This document shows positions 31,770 to 39,841 of a stretch of 44,541 nt of DNA, piece by piece. Under the pieces are notes generated by a model. It had not been told where the DNA came from, searched no databases, and saw only the letters and a list, made by a program, of their open reading frames with translations. The position numbers and the translations under genes were made by a program. This DNA is from a virus, in IMG/VR virus record IMGVR_UViG_3300020195_000049, positions 1 through 44,541 of that record; one strand, written 5' to 3'. Numbering within the stretch: the first letter of the stretch is position 1; each line of letters starts with the position of its first letter.

Positions 31770-31800
31770 GTATCCTCCCAGGGCGGAAAGACGCCAGCCA
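31753..31800 (-). repeat. 48-bp junction repeat, upstream copy
   Basis: Partner of 31283-31330, offset 470 bases. It supplies the end of the 26-codon upstream gene, the ribosome site and the start of the endonuclease VII gene. Confidence 0.95.
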
Positions 31801-31846
31801 TCACGGTGGCGCAGATCAGTAGCAGCAAGGCAGGGTCTCGAGCCAT
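31766..31846 (-). CDS. 26-residue membrane peptide
   Basis: MARDPALLLLICATVMAGVF then PPWEDT. A short hydrophobic helix with a polar end; the stop overlaps the endonuclease start (ATGA). AGAGG lies upstream at a usable distance. It could be a small membrane protein or a coupling leader. Its last ten codons are duplicated at the end of the endonuclease gene. Confidence 0.45.
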   Translation of the reverse strand: MARDPALLLLICATVMAGVFPPWEDT

Positions 31847-31867
31847 AGATGCCTCTGAGAGTGGAGG

Positions 31868-31898
31868 GGGCCATCCGGGGGTTCGGACCCCGAATGGC
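31868..31898. terminator. GC-rich hairpin between small leftward genes
   Basis: GGCCATCCGGGGG and CCCCGAATGGCC pair around TTCGGA, with a mismatch in the middle. It sits between the stop at 31911 and the 26-codon peptide. There is no T-run, so it may be a transcript-stabilising or attenuating stem rather than a full terminator. Confidence 0.45.
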
Positions 31899-31910
31899 CT
31901 TGATAGTGGC

Positions 31911-32264
31911 TTAGCGGCGAAGGCGAGACTGAATCGAGCGAGGCGACGGATGCTCGGCTGACAACCTGCGCTCGAGGTAGTCAGCAGCTTCGACCAGCGT
32001 AGGATGGTAGGCGCGATGAGCCTGGTGCTCTGTACACCAGGGATCGATGAGGTCTGGGCAGTGAGTGATAACCAGTCGCCGATGGTTGTCGACGTAGGCA
32101 GCATACCCTGACTGTTCCGCTTTCTCGGCGAGCGCTCCGACTACCTTTCGGCAATTGAACGGCTCCGGCGGGAAATACGTTCTGACTGGTGCTGGCCACA
32201 TGACTAGACCTACTCCGGAGGCGATGAGTATTAGCGATATGTAAGCTACGAGAAAGTAAGTCAC
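31911..32264 (-). CDS. Membrane-anchored hypothetical protein (117 aa)
   Basis: GTG start inside the previous stop (GTGA). The N-terminus is one membrane span (YFLVAYISLILIASGVGLVM). A soluble domain follows with FNCRKVVGALAEKAEQSGYA, NHRRLVITHCPDLIDPWC and ERRLSAEHPS. Two cysteine-containing motifs and several His are present, but no known zinc pattern. Probably an inner-membrane protein with a cytoplasmic or periplasmic domain; function unknown. Confidence 0.65.
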   Translation of the reverse strand: MTYFLVAYISLILIASGVGLVMWPAPVRTYFPPEPFNCRKVVGALAEKAEQSGYAAYVDNHRRLVITHCPDLIDPWCTEHQAHRAYHPTLVEAADYLERRLSAEHPSPRSIQSRLRR

Positions 32265-32473
32265 GCTGCACGCGCAGCGTGGACGAACCCGCGAGCTCGC
32301 AGCACCGCTGCTCGGTGCTCTGCCGCATCGCAAATTGCGAGCGCAGGCCGTCTGAATCCGAGCTCGAATAGTTTGAGCGATGCCTCGAACCCGGCTCTAG
32401 GGAGGATTCTCCCGCAACGGAGCGCAGCACACACTTCGGCAGCCCAGCGGTAGGCGTCGGTTTCGGTGCTCAT
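32261..32473 (-). CDS. Small helical hypothetical protein (70 aa)
   Basis: MSTETDAYRWAAEVCAALRC begins an all-helical, Ala/Arg-rich protein (FEASLKLFELGFRRPALAIC, AAEHRAAVLRARGFVHAARA). The start overlaps the previous stop (ATGA) and the stop overlaps the next GTG. No family is recognised. Confidence 0.6.
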   Translation of the reverse strand: MSTETDAYRWAAEVCAALRCGRILPRAGFEASLKLFELGFRRPALAICDAAEHRAAVLRARGFVHAARAA

Positions 32474-32667
32474 GATGCCACCATCCTGCGCTGGATTTCT
32501 TCCAGCGCTGCGCGGTAAGTGATGCACGGAATACCGGCTACGTGGACGATGCCCCCTACTCGCTCCACCACGAAGCCATGGACCCTGACTGGCTCACGTT
32601 CCGAACGGCCGAGCACGGTCACCGCGGATTCTCTGGTTTTATTCTTCATGAATTCGCTAATCGCCAT
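32470..32667 (-). CDS. First gene of the leftward early operon (65 aa)
   Basis: ATG behind GTAGGGAGAACAAA. Basic start (MAISEFMKNKTRESAVTVLG) and a beta-strand middle (VRVHGFVVERVGGIVHVAGI), ending in a helix (ITYRAALEEIQRRMVAS). No family is recognised. It is the promoter-proximal leftward gene, facing the XRE regulator across the operator region. Confidence 0.65.
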   Translation of the reverse strand: MAISEFMKNKTRESAVTVLGRSEREPVRVHGFVVERVGGIVHVAGIPCITYRAALEEIQRRMVAS

Positions 32668-32793
32668 TTTGTTCTCCCTACACCCTACATGTGACATGGG
32701 GCCCACGAATCGGCCACCCGATGATTACATGATATAACCGATGGCATATTTTGAGTCATCGGTTACATCGCCATGGCGGATCTGGAGGAACCA
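32668..32793. promoter_or_regulatory. Divergent control region with inverted-repeat operator
   Basis: TAACCGATG (32735-32743) and CATCGGTTA (32757-32765) are perfect 9-base arms 13 bases apart, the size of a repressor dimer site. The spacer is AT-rich (GCATATTTTGAGT). A further CCGATGATTA half-site lies at 32719. The region separates the leftward accessory operon from the rightward regulator and replication operon, so the regulator probably represses one or both here. Confidence 0.8.
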
Positions 32794-33015
32794 GTGAACG
32801 TTGCAGATGAGCTGAGGGCTACCAGGGCCCGTAAGCGAGTCAGCCGGACGAAAGCGGCTAAGGAAATTGGCGTTTCAATAAGGACTCTCGCCAGATGGGA
32901 ATCGGGAGAGCTGCAAGGGATCACCTGGGAGAGATTATTGTGCCTGTCTGACTTTTTAGACATCTCCCTAAACGAGATTGTCTATTCTCTAGAGTCGCAA
33001 TTGGAGCCAGGATGA
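32794..33015 (+). CDS. XRE-family transcriptional regulator
   Basis: 73 residues from GTG, chosen because GGAGGAA lies directly before it; the ATG at 32773 has no ribosome site. The helix-turn-helix reads KRVSRTKAAKEIGVSIRTLA then RWESGELQGITWERLLCLSD, the cI/Cro-like pattern (KAAKEIGVSIRTLARWE). No dimerisation or cleavage domain beyond the HTH. It heads the replication operon behind an inverted repeat, so autoregulation and Cro- or cI-like switching are inferred. Confidence 0.88.
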   Translation: MNVADELRATRARKRVSRTKAAKEIGVSIRTLARWESGELQGITWERLLCLSDFLDISLNEIVYSLESQLEPG

Positions 33016-33284
33016 CCGGAAACCCACCCGTGCGCCCGTACATAGGAGGAACCTTGCGATTCATCGAATGGCCCGAAGACTGCCCGAAGTGTGGAGGCAA
33101 CGTTACGGTCGGGAGCTCCATTTCAGGAGAACACGTAGTAGCGAATCATGGCGATCTTTGGAGATGCGAGAACGACCATCTAGGACACATCCTCGGGATC
33201 GTGGATGACGTAGTGCCGACGAAGGAGGGCTACGGGATCGCGTTTCTGGAGATCGGCCCCTGCCTACAATTAGAGTCAGCGTGA
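33012..33284 (+). CDS. Zinc-ribbon-like hypothetical protein (90 aa)
   Basis: ATG overlaps the regulator stop (ATGA). CPKCGGNVTVGS and the later LWRCENDHLGHI would form a Cys-Cys-Cys-His zinc site. The beta-rich remainder ends GIAFLEIGPCLQLESA. Probably nucleic-acid or protein binding; no named family. Its last codons are part of the 135-bp tandem repeat. Confidence 0.7.
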   Translation: MTGNPPVRPYIGGTLRFIEWPEDCPKCGGNVTVGSSISGEHVVANHGDLWRCENDHLGHILGIVDDVVPTKEGYGIAFLEIGPCLQLESA

Positions 33285-33538
33285 ACGCCAGGACGGCATC
33301 TACAATGCCTCACGACGTGTCCGCGGGCACCCAACCGCAATCGAGTACGGAATTCGATTCGGATTCTCCCAGCGACCTCGTAGCTCGGCTCGTAGCCGCT
33401 ACGATTAGAGTCAGCGTGAACGCTAGGAAGGCATCCACGGTGCCTCACGACGTGTCCGCGGGCACCCAACCGCAATCGAGTACGGAATTCGATTCGGATT
33501 CTCCCAGCGACCTCGCAGCTCGCCTCGTAGCCGAGCTG
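33269..33538 (+). repeat. 135-bp in-frame tandem duplication spanning a gene start
   Basis: Unit 33269-33403 recurs at 33404-33538 with scattered differences (for example GGACGGCATCTACA versus GGAAGGCATCCACG). It begins with the last codons of the preceding gene, its stop and the overlapping GTG start (TTAGAGTCAGCGTGA), so the start site itself is duplicated. Period 45 codons. Confidence 0.92.
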
Positions 33539-33643
33539 AGGGCCAGGATCGAAGAGCTAGAAACAGAGATTGAATCATGGCGCGAGTCCGCATCTAAGCA
33601 CTTGATCGAACACACTTGCCGGCGCAGAGATGGATCGGCCTAA
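33281..33643 (+). CDS. Hypothetical protein with internal 45-residue duplication
   Basis: 120 residues, GTG coupled to the preceding stop. Residues about 1-45 and 46-88 repeat (STxPHDVSAGTQPQSS then TEFDSDSPSDL). A coiled-coil end (ELRARIEELETEIESWRESA) follows. The repeat holds a second copy of the GTG start at 33416, so a shorter 75-residue product may also be made. Acidic, Ser-rich repeats suggest a flexible N-terminus. Function unknown. Confidence 0.65.
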   Translation: MNARTASTMPHDVSAGTQPQSSTEFDSDSPSDLVARLVAATIRVSVNARKASTVPHDVSAGTQPQSSTEFDSDSPSDLAARLVAELRARIEELETEIESWRESASKHLIEHTCRRRDGSA

Positions 33644-33959
33644 GCCCTCGGGCCAGCGCGGGCCGGAGATCTCGATCAGTTCGAGTCCGTCCCACGGGAG
33701 ACCAGCCAGCGTTCTGCGCTCTGATGGCTCGCTACACCGAGGGTACTTGTTCGAATCTGGGATGATCCGTGGCGACAGCGACGTGATAGTAGCCGGGCCG
33801 GAGATCAGGTTCAGGGTAGTTAATTCAGCCGGTCGAGTCGTAATCGACGGAAGTGGAAAGCAAATCTACGGTCCTGCCGGGATGGCTCGCCTGGAGCCGG
33901 GAGCGAAGTTCGAAGTCCGCTACGTCACAACCGCCGGAAACCGCGAGCTCACATGGTAA
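33630..33959 (+). CDS. Hypothetical beta-rich protein (109 aa)
   Basis: Overlaps the previous gene by 14 bases. Pro/Ser-rich start, then strands RGYLFESGMIRGDSDVIVAG, IRFRVVNSAGRVVIDGSGKQ and AKFEVRYVTTAGNRELTW, suggesting a small beta barrel. No family is recognised. It directly precedes, and overlaps by seven bases, the SF2 helicase, so a helper role in replication or recombination is possible. Confidence 0.55.
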   Translation: MDRPKPSGQRGPEISISSSPSHGRPASVLRSDGSLHRGYLFESGMIRGDSDVIVAGPEIRFRVVNSAGRVVIDGSGKQIYGPAGMARLEPGAKFEVRYVTTAGNRELTW

Positions 33960-35395
33960 ACACAGAATGGCTAGGGAACACTCCCAGATCTTGGCAACCG
34001 GAGGCATTGGACGCGGTCATTCTGGCTTTCCGTGCCGGAAAGAAGTCGCCTCTAGTCCATGCCTGCACCGGAGCCGGAAAATCAATATGGATTGCGGAGC
34101 TCTGCGCCAGGGCTAAGGGGAGAGTTTTAGTCACTACCCCAACACAAGCGCTCGTGACGCAGCTCGGGAGCACGATCAGCCAGAGGCTACCCGGGGAGGT
34201 TGGTCGTTGCTTTCAGCACGCTTGGCAGCCAGGGAAGCGAATCGTAGTCTCCTGCAACGCGAGCCTGGACAAGCTGCTTGCCGAGCAGCGGGAGCAATGG
34301 GCATGCTGGGTCGCGGACGAGGCACACCGGATCGAAGGCGATGGGCTCCGGAGCGCCAGTTCAAAGATCCCTCGCAAAGTGGCTTGTGGGCTGACTGCTA
34401 CGCCGTTCCGTGGCGACAACCGAGGCCTTCAGACCTGGGATGAGATCGTCTACAGCTACTCTAGTGGCCAGGCAGTTCGGGACGGGGTCCTGGTACCATG
34501 GCGCGCGGTGCGCTGGGATGGCTCCGGGGATCCAGAGACCGACGACCTCGTGGAGCAATGGGTCAAAGACGCAGATGGTCCTGGAATCGTTTCGGCGATC
34601 TCGATCAAAGATGCGGAGACGTTCGCGGCTAGACTTGGCCCGTCTGTAGCGCTAGCGATTCATCAACGCTGCTCTCCCGATGAACGCGAGCGCCGGATCC
34701 GACTGCTCAAGGCAGGCAAGATCAAGTGTCTAGTGCACGTGCAACTGCTCTGCGAAGGGGTAGACCTGCCGTGGCTTCGCTGGCTCGCCATGCGGCGCCC
34801 AGTCTCTTCTCCGCTCCGTTTGGTTCAGGAGGTTGGTCGAGTCCTCCGGGCAGCGCCAGGGAAGCGTGAAGCGGTCCTGTACGACCCCCACGATCTACTG
34901 GGAGAGCTCGGGTTGGTTCACGCGGCAGTGCTAGAGGACTCGCTACAGCGCGAGGCGGAGGAATCCGAGGAGGTGGCGTGGTCGATCCCGGAGCTCGAAG
35001 GGCTAGAAGCTGTCTCGCAGTTGCCTAAGCCTAAGGCTGTCTCAGTCATCTCCGGGTGGATCACCGACGTTCTCGGTGCGTTCCGTGGCGCAGGACTGGC
35101 CGATCCTCCTGGCCAGTTCGAAGGCGGAGGCTGGCGATACAAGCCAGCCTCCGCGAAACAGATCGAGCTGCTAGGCAAGCTCGCCTGGGTCGCCCGCTAC
35201 CTGCCGGATGAGCGCCACCGGCGCGCGGTGCGCTGGGTCGCGGCACAGCCGGAGGTGCTGGCAGGCACGGCATCGGACTTGATCGAGATCCTCCGGACTA
35301 TGGCCAGCGCATCGGCGCCGCAGCGAAAGGCTCACAGACACTGGCATTGCCCTGTTTCGATTCCTAATGTAGTCATCCCCGGGGAGACGGAATGA
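33953..35395 (+). CDS. SF2 DEAD/DEAH-type helicase
   Basis: 480 residues. Motif I ACTGAGKSIW, motif Ia LVTTPTQALV, motif II VADEAHRIEG, motif III GLTATPFRG, and in the second RecA fold LVHVQLLCEGVDLPWLRWLA (motif V) and RLVQEVGRVLRAAPGK (motif VI). The pattern is that of the ResIII/UvsW-like helicases of phages, which unwind branched DNA or drive replication restart. The C-terminal 100 residues (ASAKQIELLGKLAWVARYLP) form a helical extension. Coupled to the resolvase gene by ATGA. Confidence 0.92.
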   Translation: MVNTEWLGNTPRSWQPEALDAVILAFRAGKKSPLVHACTGAGKSIWIAELCARAKGRVLVTTPTQALVTQLGSTISQRLPGEVGRCFQHAWQPGKRIVVSCNASLDKLLAEQREQWACWVADEAHRIEGDGLRSASSKIPRKVACGLTATPFRGDNRGLQTWDEIVYSYSSGQAVRDGVLVPWRAVRWDGSGDPETDDLVEQWVKDADGPGIVSAISIKDAETFAARLGPSVALAIHQRCSPDERERRIRLLKAGKIKCLVHVQLLCEGVDLPWLRWLAMRRPVSSPLRLVQEVGRVLRAAPGKREAVLYDPHDLLGELGLVHAAVLEDSLQREAEESEEVAWSIPELEGLEAVSQLPKPKAVSVISGWITDVLGAFRGAGLADPPGQFEGGGWRYKPASAKQIELLGKLAWVARYLPDERHRRAVRWVAAQPEVLAGTASDLIEILRTMASASAPQRKAHRHWHCPVSIPNVVIPGETE

Positions 35396-35883
35396 GATGT
35401 GTGGGTATCGATCCTGGGATGACCGGCGCTGCTGTGGTCGTGGACCATGAGTGTTCGGTGATCGACGTACAGACATGGCGACGTTCTCCGACTCCGCCGA
35501 TTCTGGAGATCGTCAGGCCTGGAGATGTCGTCGCGGTCGAACAGCCGTATGTGCAGCTGTCGCCAGCGTCGGCGCTCAAGTTGAGCGAATGGATCGGGCG
35601 ATTGCTCGCGACGCTGCCGATCGACGTAATCATGCTTAGACCGCTAGCTTCTACCTGGCGAGCCAAGGTTCTGCGGGCCGGACGCATCAAGCGAGATCCG
35701 GCCAAAAAGCTAGCGGTGCATGCAGCCATGCCGTATCTGCGGGAATTCGCGGATAAGGAAGAATGCCCACCCCCGTGGCTACCTACCCATACGGCGCAAG
35801 TGAGCCACGATCTAGCTGAGGCATTCCTGATCGCACGATTCGCTTGGGGTTGGCGCTGCGCGCACCCGGAGAAGAGCACATGA
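35392..35883 (+). CDS. RuvC-like Holliday junction resolvase
   Basis: 163 residues. MRCVGIDPGMTGAAVVVDHE gives the first acidic residue, DVVAVEQPYV the second (Glu), and VSHDLAEAFLIARFAW the C-terminal acidic pair, the RNase H-fold order of RuvC. It would cut four-way junctions made in recombination-dependent replication. Lies between two helicases, coupled to both by ATGA overlaps. Together with endonuclease VII the genome has two junction nucleases. Confidence 0.88.
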   Translation: MRCVGIDPGMTGAAVVVDHECSVIDVQTWRRSPTPPILEIVRPGDVVAVEQPYVQLSPASALKLSEWIGRLLATLPIDVIMLRPLASTWRAKVLRAGRIKRDPAKKLAVHAAMPYLREFADKEECPPPWLPTHTAQVSHDLAEAFLIARFAWGWRCAHPEKST

Positions 35884-37148
35884 CTGTAGCGCTGAACCAG
35901 GTTGAGCCGATCGATGCGCTCCGTACTGCGCTCCAGCGCAAGCAAGAGGTAGTCCTCTCCGGGGTAGCAGGGTCAGGAAAGACCACCCTAGTCCGGCAGT
36001 TGGAGCGTTCCTACCTGATCGCTCCGACCGGGAAGGCAGCTCGGAGGTTGTCTCAGGTTACCGGCCGTCCTGCGAACACGGTCCATTCGGCGGTCTATGG
36101 AATCCCTACGCAGCGGTGGACGCGCCCTGATACAGGAGAGCTTTGCCCGGATGCCATGGGTCAGCCAACCCCATGCGCCAAGTGTACTGACTGCAAGCTG
36201 TCTCTACTATGGCCCGCCAAGGAGATCTTGCTAGAGCCAGGAATGACACTCGTTGTCGACGAGGCGAGCATGATCGACGAGGCCATGGCCTCGGCCGTAA
36301 GGAACCGAGTCGCCGAGCTCGGACAAGTGCTGATGACCGAGCTCCGGATCTTGTGGGTTGGAGACCCTGCACAACTCCCGCCGGTCAACGGCAAGCCAGG
36401 GGTAGACCTAGCTAATCCGGACATCATGCTCGACAAAGTCTGGCGTACAGAGCGAACTGGAATCCTCGATTTTTCGACTGCGATCCGTATGTCGAACACT
36501 GCGGATCGGCTCTTTGATGCGATCGACCGGGCCAACTCTGGCGAGTTCGACGGTGTGACGGCCACCAATTCGAATTTCCGTACCGCTGCGGAATGGCGGA
36601 GTTCCGCTCCGGCCAGGATGCTGATCGTCCACACGAACAGCAATCGCCTCGAGCTCAACAAGATGATCAGGCTGGCGCTAGATCGTGGTGCCCGGCTTTG
36701 CGTCGGAGACCGCCTCCTGATCAGGAGCAACAATCGGGACGCTGAAGTCCTCAACGGGGAGGTTCACGTCGTGACGGCAATCGAGACATCAGCCATCGAC
36801 CCTAGGATTGCCAGAGTCGAGACCGTATATGACGGGATCCCTAGGCACTTTGCCATCAACCTCGAGTTGCTCGACAACGTCGACAAAGACGCCTACCACA
36901 GATCGAAGCACACGGTAACAAACCAGTGGGAGATGACCGACGACTACGTCAACGCGCAGTACGGCTACACTCTCACGTGCCATGCCTCGCAAGGCTCGGA
37001 GGCAGACGAAGTCGGGGTAGTTTGGACATCGTTCGACAACTGGCGTTGTAAGCGGGATGAATCCAGTTTCAGGGATGCGCGAGCTTGGCTCTATACGGCC
37101 GTGACTAGAGCATCTAAGTCGCTCAATCTCTGGACCGTGCGCGCATGA
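35880..37148 (+). CDS. RecD/Dda-like SF1 helicase
   Basis: 422 residues. Walker A VLSGVAGSGKTTLVRQL near the start, YLIAPTGKAARRLSQVTGRP, motif II LVVDEASMID, LWVGDPAQLPPVNGKP, and C-terminal YTLTCHASQGSEADEVGVVW with WLYTAVTRASKSLNLW (motifs V/VI, UvrD_C2). Between them CAKCTDCKL is a small Cys cluster typical of phage RecD-like proteins. A 5'-3' helicase is expected, working in replication or recombination. ATGA overlaps at both ends. Confidence 0.92.
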   Translation: MTVALNQVEPIDALRTALQRKQEVVLSGVAGSGKTTLVRQLERSYLIAPTGKAARRLSQVTGRPANTVHSAVYGIPTQRWTRPDTGELCPDAMGQPTPCAKCTDCKLSLLWPAKEILLEPGMTLVVDEASMIDEAMASAVRNRVAELGQVLMTELRILWVGDPAQLPPVNGKPGVDLANPDIMLDKVWRTERTGILDFSTAIRMSNTADRLFDAIDRANSGEFDGVTATNSNFRTAAEWRSSAPARMLIVHTNSNRLELNKMIRLALDRGARLCVGDRLLIRSNNRDAEVLNGEVHVVTAIETSAIDPRIARVETVYDGIPRHFAINLELLDNVDKDAYHRSKHTVTNQWEMTDDYVNAQYGYTLTCHASQGSEADEVGVVWTSFDNWRCKRDESSFRDARAWLYTAVTRASKSLNLWTVRA

Positions 37149-39661
37149 GCTGCGATAACTTTGCCCATGGACGCGGTGTACCCGGCTGCGAATGCCCAAT
37201 TTCCAGCGACGAAGGCATGGGGTTCGGGGTGGCAACAGCCGATGAGTCGGTGTTCAAAATCAGCCTGTTCGCCTCGCAGTACGCGACGATCCCAGAAGAG
37301 GAGCTGGTAACCTGGCCAAGGCTGGTCGAACTGCTGGCTCCAATCAATCCTCCGGTCATCGAGGATGCCAGACGCAGGCAGGCATGGTCCCCTGCCGTGT
37401 ACAAGCGAAATGCGACCAGAGCCAACGCTGGCGTGGCAGCGATCTCCATGCTGGCGATGGATGTAGACGATGGCACTGATCCCGAGCTGCTCTTTCGCCT
37501 GTTCACGGGCTCGACTCGTCTAGTCCATACGACTTGGTCGCACATGCGCGAGAAGCGCGGGAAGGCTATCGCGCGTGCCAGGCTGATTGTACCCTTCACA
37601 GACCCGTGCCCAGCTGATCGCTGGGCGCGCGTATGGCACGGCGCGCGAATTACGGCACTGGATCAAGGTACGACGATCGACAGCGCTGTCGATTCGGTCT
37701 CGGAGCTCTACTTCCTCCCTGCGCTTAGGGACGCAGATCAGCCTTGGCTCGCGCTAGTTGGTGAAGGGGCCCTGCTAGACTGGCGAACCCTCGAAAAGCT
37801 CGCGCCATCGGCGGACAACCTAAAACAGCCATCGATCTGGGAGGCGCCAGATCTTGCGGCGGGCCCGATTCTCGACGCTTTTGCTCACGTCAGAGTCGAC
37901 GGGATGATCCGCGCAAAAGCGACGGAGATCTCAAATTCAGAATCGAGGCATGAAGCCCTATTGGCTGCGTCCCGATACGCCGCTGGTCTCTGCGCGATGT
38001 ACGGGCTCGAGCCCGAGCCATACCGGCTCTTATTGGCCGCTGCTGCCGGAGACAGCAGCGATGCCGATCGTGCGTCGGTCGACGCATTCCGGTATGGCGC
38101 GCAGCAGCCAATAGGCCTGCCTCCGGATCGGCCGCTATGGGGAGAAGCTCCAAATCGGCCAGCTGATGCCAGCGAGCCATCGGATCCTGTAGCCATCCTG
38201 GAACAGGCAGTGACGACAGGCGACTACGCGGATGCCTTCGCCTCGCTGGCCGTGCTCCAGCTGATCGGCGCGCCTGGCCGTCTAGGCGGACGGGTTGAGA
38301 GCCTGCTACTCCAGGCTCCACACACGCACCGAGCAGCGCTTCGGCGCGCAGCCAAGGCGACCCGTACTACAGCGCTAGCGCTGGCTAGTACCCATACTGG
38401 AGCACTGAAGGAGACCGAGCCAGACCCGAACGTGCTCCCGTTCCTGTCGATCCGGCGTAGCAATGACGGATCAGAGTTCGTTCTACCCCATCTGCCGAAC
38501 ATGCTCGAGATCCTAGACCGAGATCGTCGCTGGGTCGGACGCATCAAGAGCGACACGTTCGAGCGCAAGCTTAAGATCGACGAAATCCAAGCTACGGACT
38601 CGACCGTCGCCGAGCTGGTAGCCTGGGTAAACCGTGCCTACGGGTGCGCAGCTACCGTAGGAGTCATGTACGAATCGGTCAGGACCGTAGGGGATAGGCA
38701 CCAATACTCTTCGTTGTCCGAGTACCTGACAGGACTAGTCTGGGATGGAGAAGCAAGGCTAGACCGGTGGCTGGTCGATTACGCTGGATGCGAAGATGAT
38801 GAGATCAGCCGAAAGCTAGGCTCTAAGTTCCTGATCGGCGCTGTAGCCAGGGGAATGAACCCGGGAAGCCATGTTGACTCTGTCCTAGTCTTTGCAGAGC
38901 CTAGGGGAGGGGCCGGGAAAACCAGGATTGTCAGAATACTTGGTGGCAAGTGGCATTCTGAAACTCCTCCCCCGATCGGCAACAAGGATGCCTTGTTGCA
39001 GCTGGCCGGGATCTGGTTCCAAGAAATGGGTGAGATGAGCGCCATCCGGAGCGCCAGGGACATCGAAGCAGTCAAGAACTACATCACAACGCCGGTAGAC
39101 ACTTACAGGCCTCCTTACGGAAGGTGTAGCATATCATTCCCAAGATCGTGTGTGTTCATTGGTACGACCAATACCGAGAGATTCATGGAGACCGCCGATC
39201 GGCGGTGGTGGGCCCGCAAGATCGTCAAGCCGATGCATCCAGACGAACTGATTAAAGCGAGAGACCAGCTCTTCGCTGAAGCTGTAGTCAGGTACCTGGC
39301 TGGCGAATCATGGTGGCTGTCGGAGGCTGACCGCAATATCCAGCAGGAATCCGCCGACGAACACAGAGCTGCCGACCCGTGGGAATCGCACGTTGCGGAG
39401 TACGTCAAAGGTCGCCGCGCCGTTACCAGCGCCATGGTGCTGGTATCGATAGGCAAGGACAAAGGTACCTGGTCTAGACATGACGAGATGCGCGTCACCG
39501 CCGTTCTGCGCTTGCTCGGCTGGACTAGCCACCGGGAGACCAGAGGAGGGATCCGAGGCTACTGGTGGACTCCTAGCCATCCTTCCGCGGATGCTTCGGA
39601 CGTAGTCCCGAATCCGGATCCGGATTCGGGACCGGATTCGGATTCCGATTCCGACTGGTAG
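37145..39661 (+). CDS. Primase/helicase with VapE-type ATPase
   Basis: 838 residues. N-terminal region (about residues 95-200) has AISMLAMDVDDGTDPELLFR and KAIARARLIVPFTDPCPADR, resembling the primase-like domain of phage replication proteins with its DxD pair. The C-terminal half carries the VapE/D5-like ATPase: VFAEPRGGAGKTRIVRILGG (Walker A), WFQEMGEMSAI (acidic Walker B region), and FIGTTNTERFMETADRRWWA. The last residues are an acidic Asp/Ser tail encoded by near-repeats (GGATTC). It is the likely replication initiator and helicase-primase; no DNA polymerase accompanies it. Confidence 0.85.
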   Translation: MSCDNFAHGRGVPGCECPISSDEGMGFGVATADESVFKISLFASQYATIPEEELVTWPRLVELLAPINPPVIEDARRRQAWSPAVYKRNATRANAGVAAISMLAMDVDDGTDPELLFRLFTGSTRLVHTTWSHMREKRGKAIARARLIVPFTDPCPADRWARVWHGARITALDQGTTIDSAVDSVSELYFLPALRDADQPWLALVGEGALLDWRTLEKLAPSADNLKQPSIWEAPDLAAGPILDAFAHVRVDGMIRAKATEISNSESRHEALLAASRYAAGLCAMYGLEPEPYRLLLAAAAGDSSDADRASVDAFRYGAQQPIGLPPDRPLWGEAPNRPADASEPSDPVAILEQAVTTGDYADAFASLAVLQLIGAPGRLGGRVESLLLQAPHTHRAALRRAAKATRTTALALASTHTGALKETEPDPNVLPFLSIRRSNDGSEFVLPHLPNMLEILDRDRRWVGRIKSDTFERKLKIDEIQATDSTVAELVAWVNRAYGCAATVGVMYESVRTVGDRHQYSSLSEYLTGLVWDGEARLDRWLVDYAGCEDDEISRKLGSKFLIGAVARGMNPGSHVDSVLVFAEPRGGAGKTRIVRILGGKWHSETPPPIGNKDALLQLAGIWFQEMGEMSAIRSARDIEAVKNYITTPVDTYRPPYGRCSISFPRSCVFIGTTNTERFMETADRRWWARKIVKPMHPDELIKARDQLFAEAVVRYLAGESWWLSEADRNIQQESADEHRAADPWESHVAEYVKGRRAVTSAMVLVSIGKDKGTWSRHDEMRVTAVLRLLGWTSHRETRGGIRGYWWTPSHPSADASDVVPNPDPDSGPDSDSDSDW

Positions 39662-39668
39662 CTCGGGG

Positions 39669-39693
39669 GGCGCCACGGGAAGCCCTAGGCGCC
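39669..39693. terminator. Hairpin between convergent transcription units
   Basis: GGCGCC (39669-39674) and GGCGCC (39688-39693) pair, enclosing GGGAAGCCC. It lies just past the primase/helicase stop and before the end of the leftward genes. No long T-run; likely a bidirectional stem limiting read-through. Confidence 0.5.
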
Positions 39694-39841
39694 TTCGATC
39701 TGCGTCTCCATGTCAGGATTGTCGCGAGGCCAACGCCATCTGAACCAGGAGCGCGGCAAAATCCACGGGCGTTGCCTCGCGCTCGCGCTTACCCATGAGT
39801 TCCACGCTGCGGGCCGGTCGCCGCGCCTCCGACGCGTGTGG

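Noticed and set aside
31830-31900. tRNA-like T-arm (GGGGGTTCGGACCCC)
   Set aside because: No matching acceptor, D-arm or anticodon arm could be built at the right distances; it reads better as a simple hairpin.
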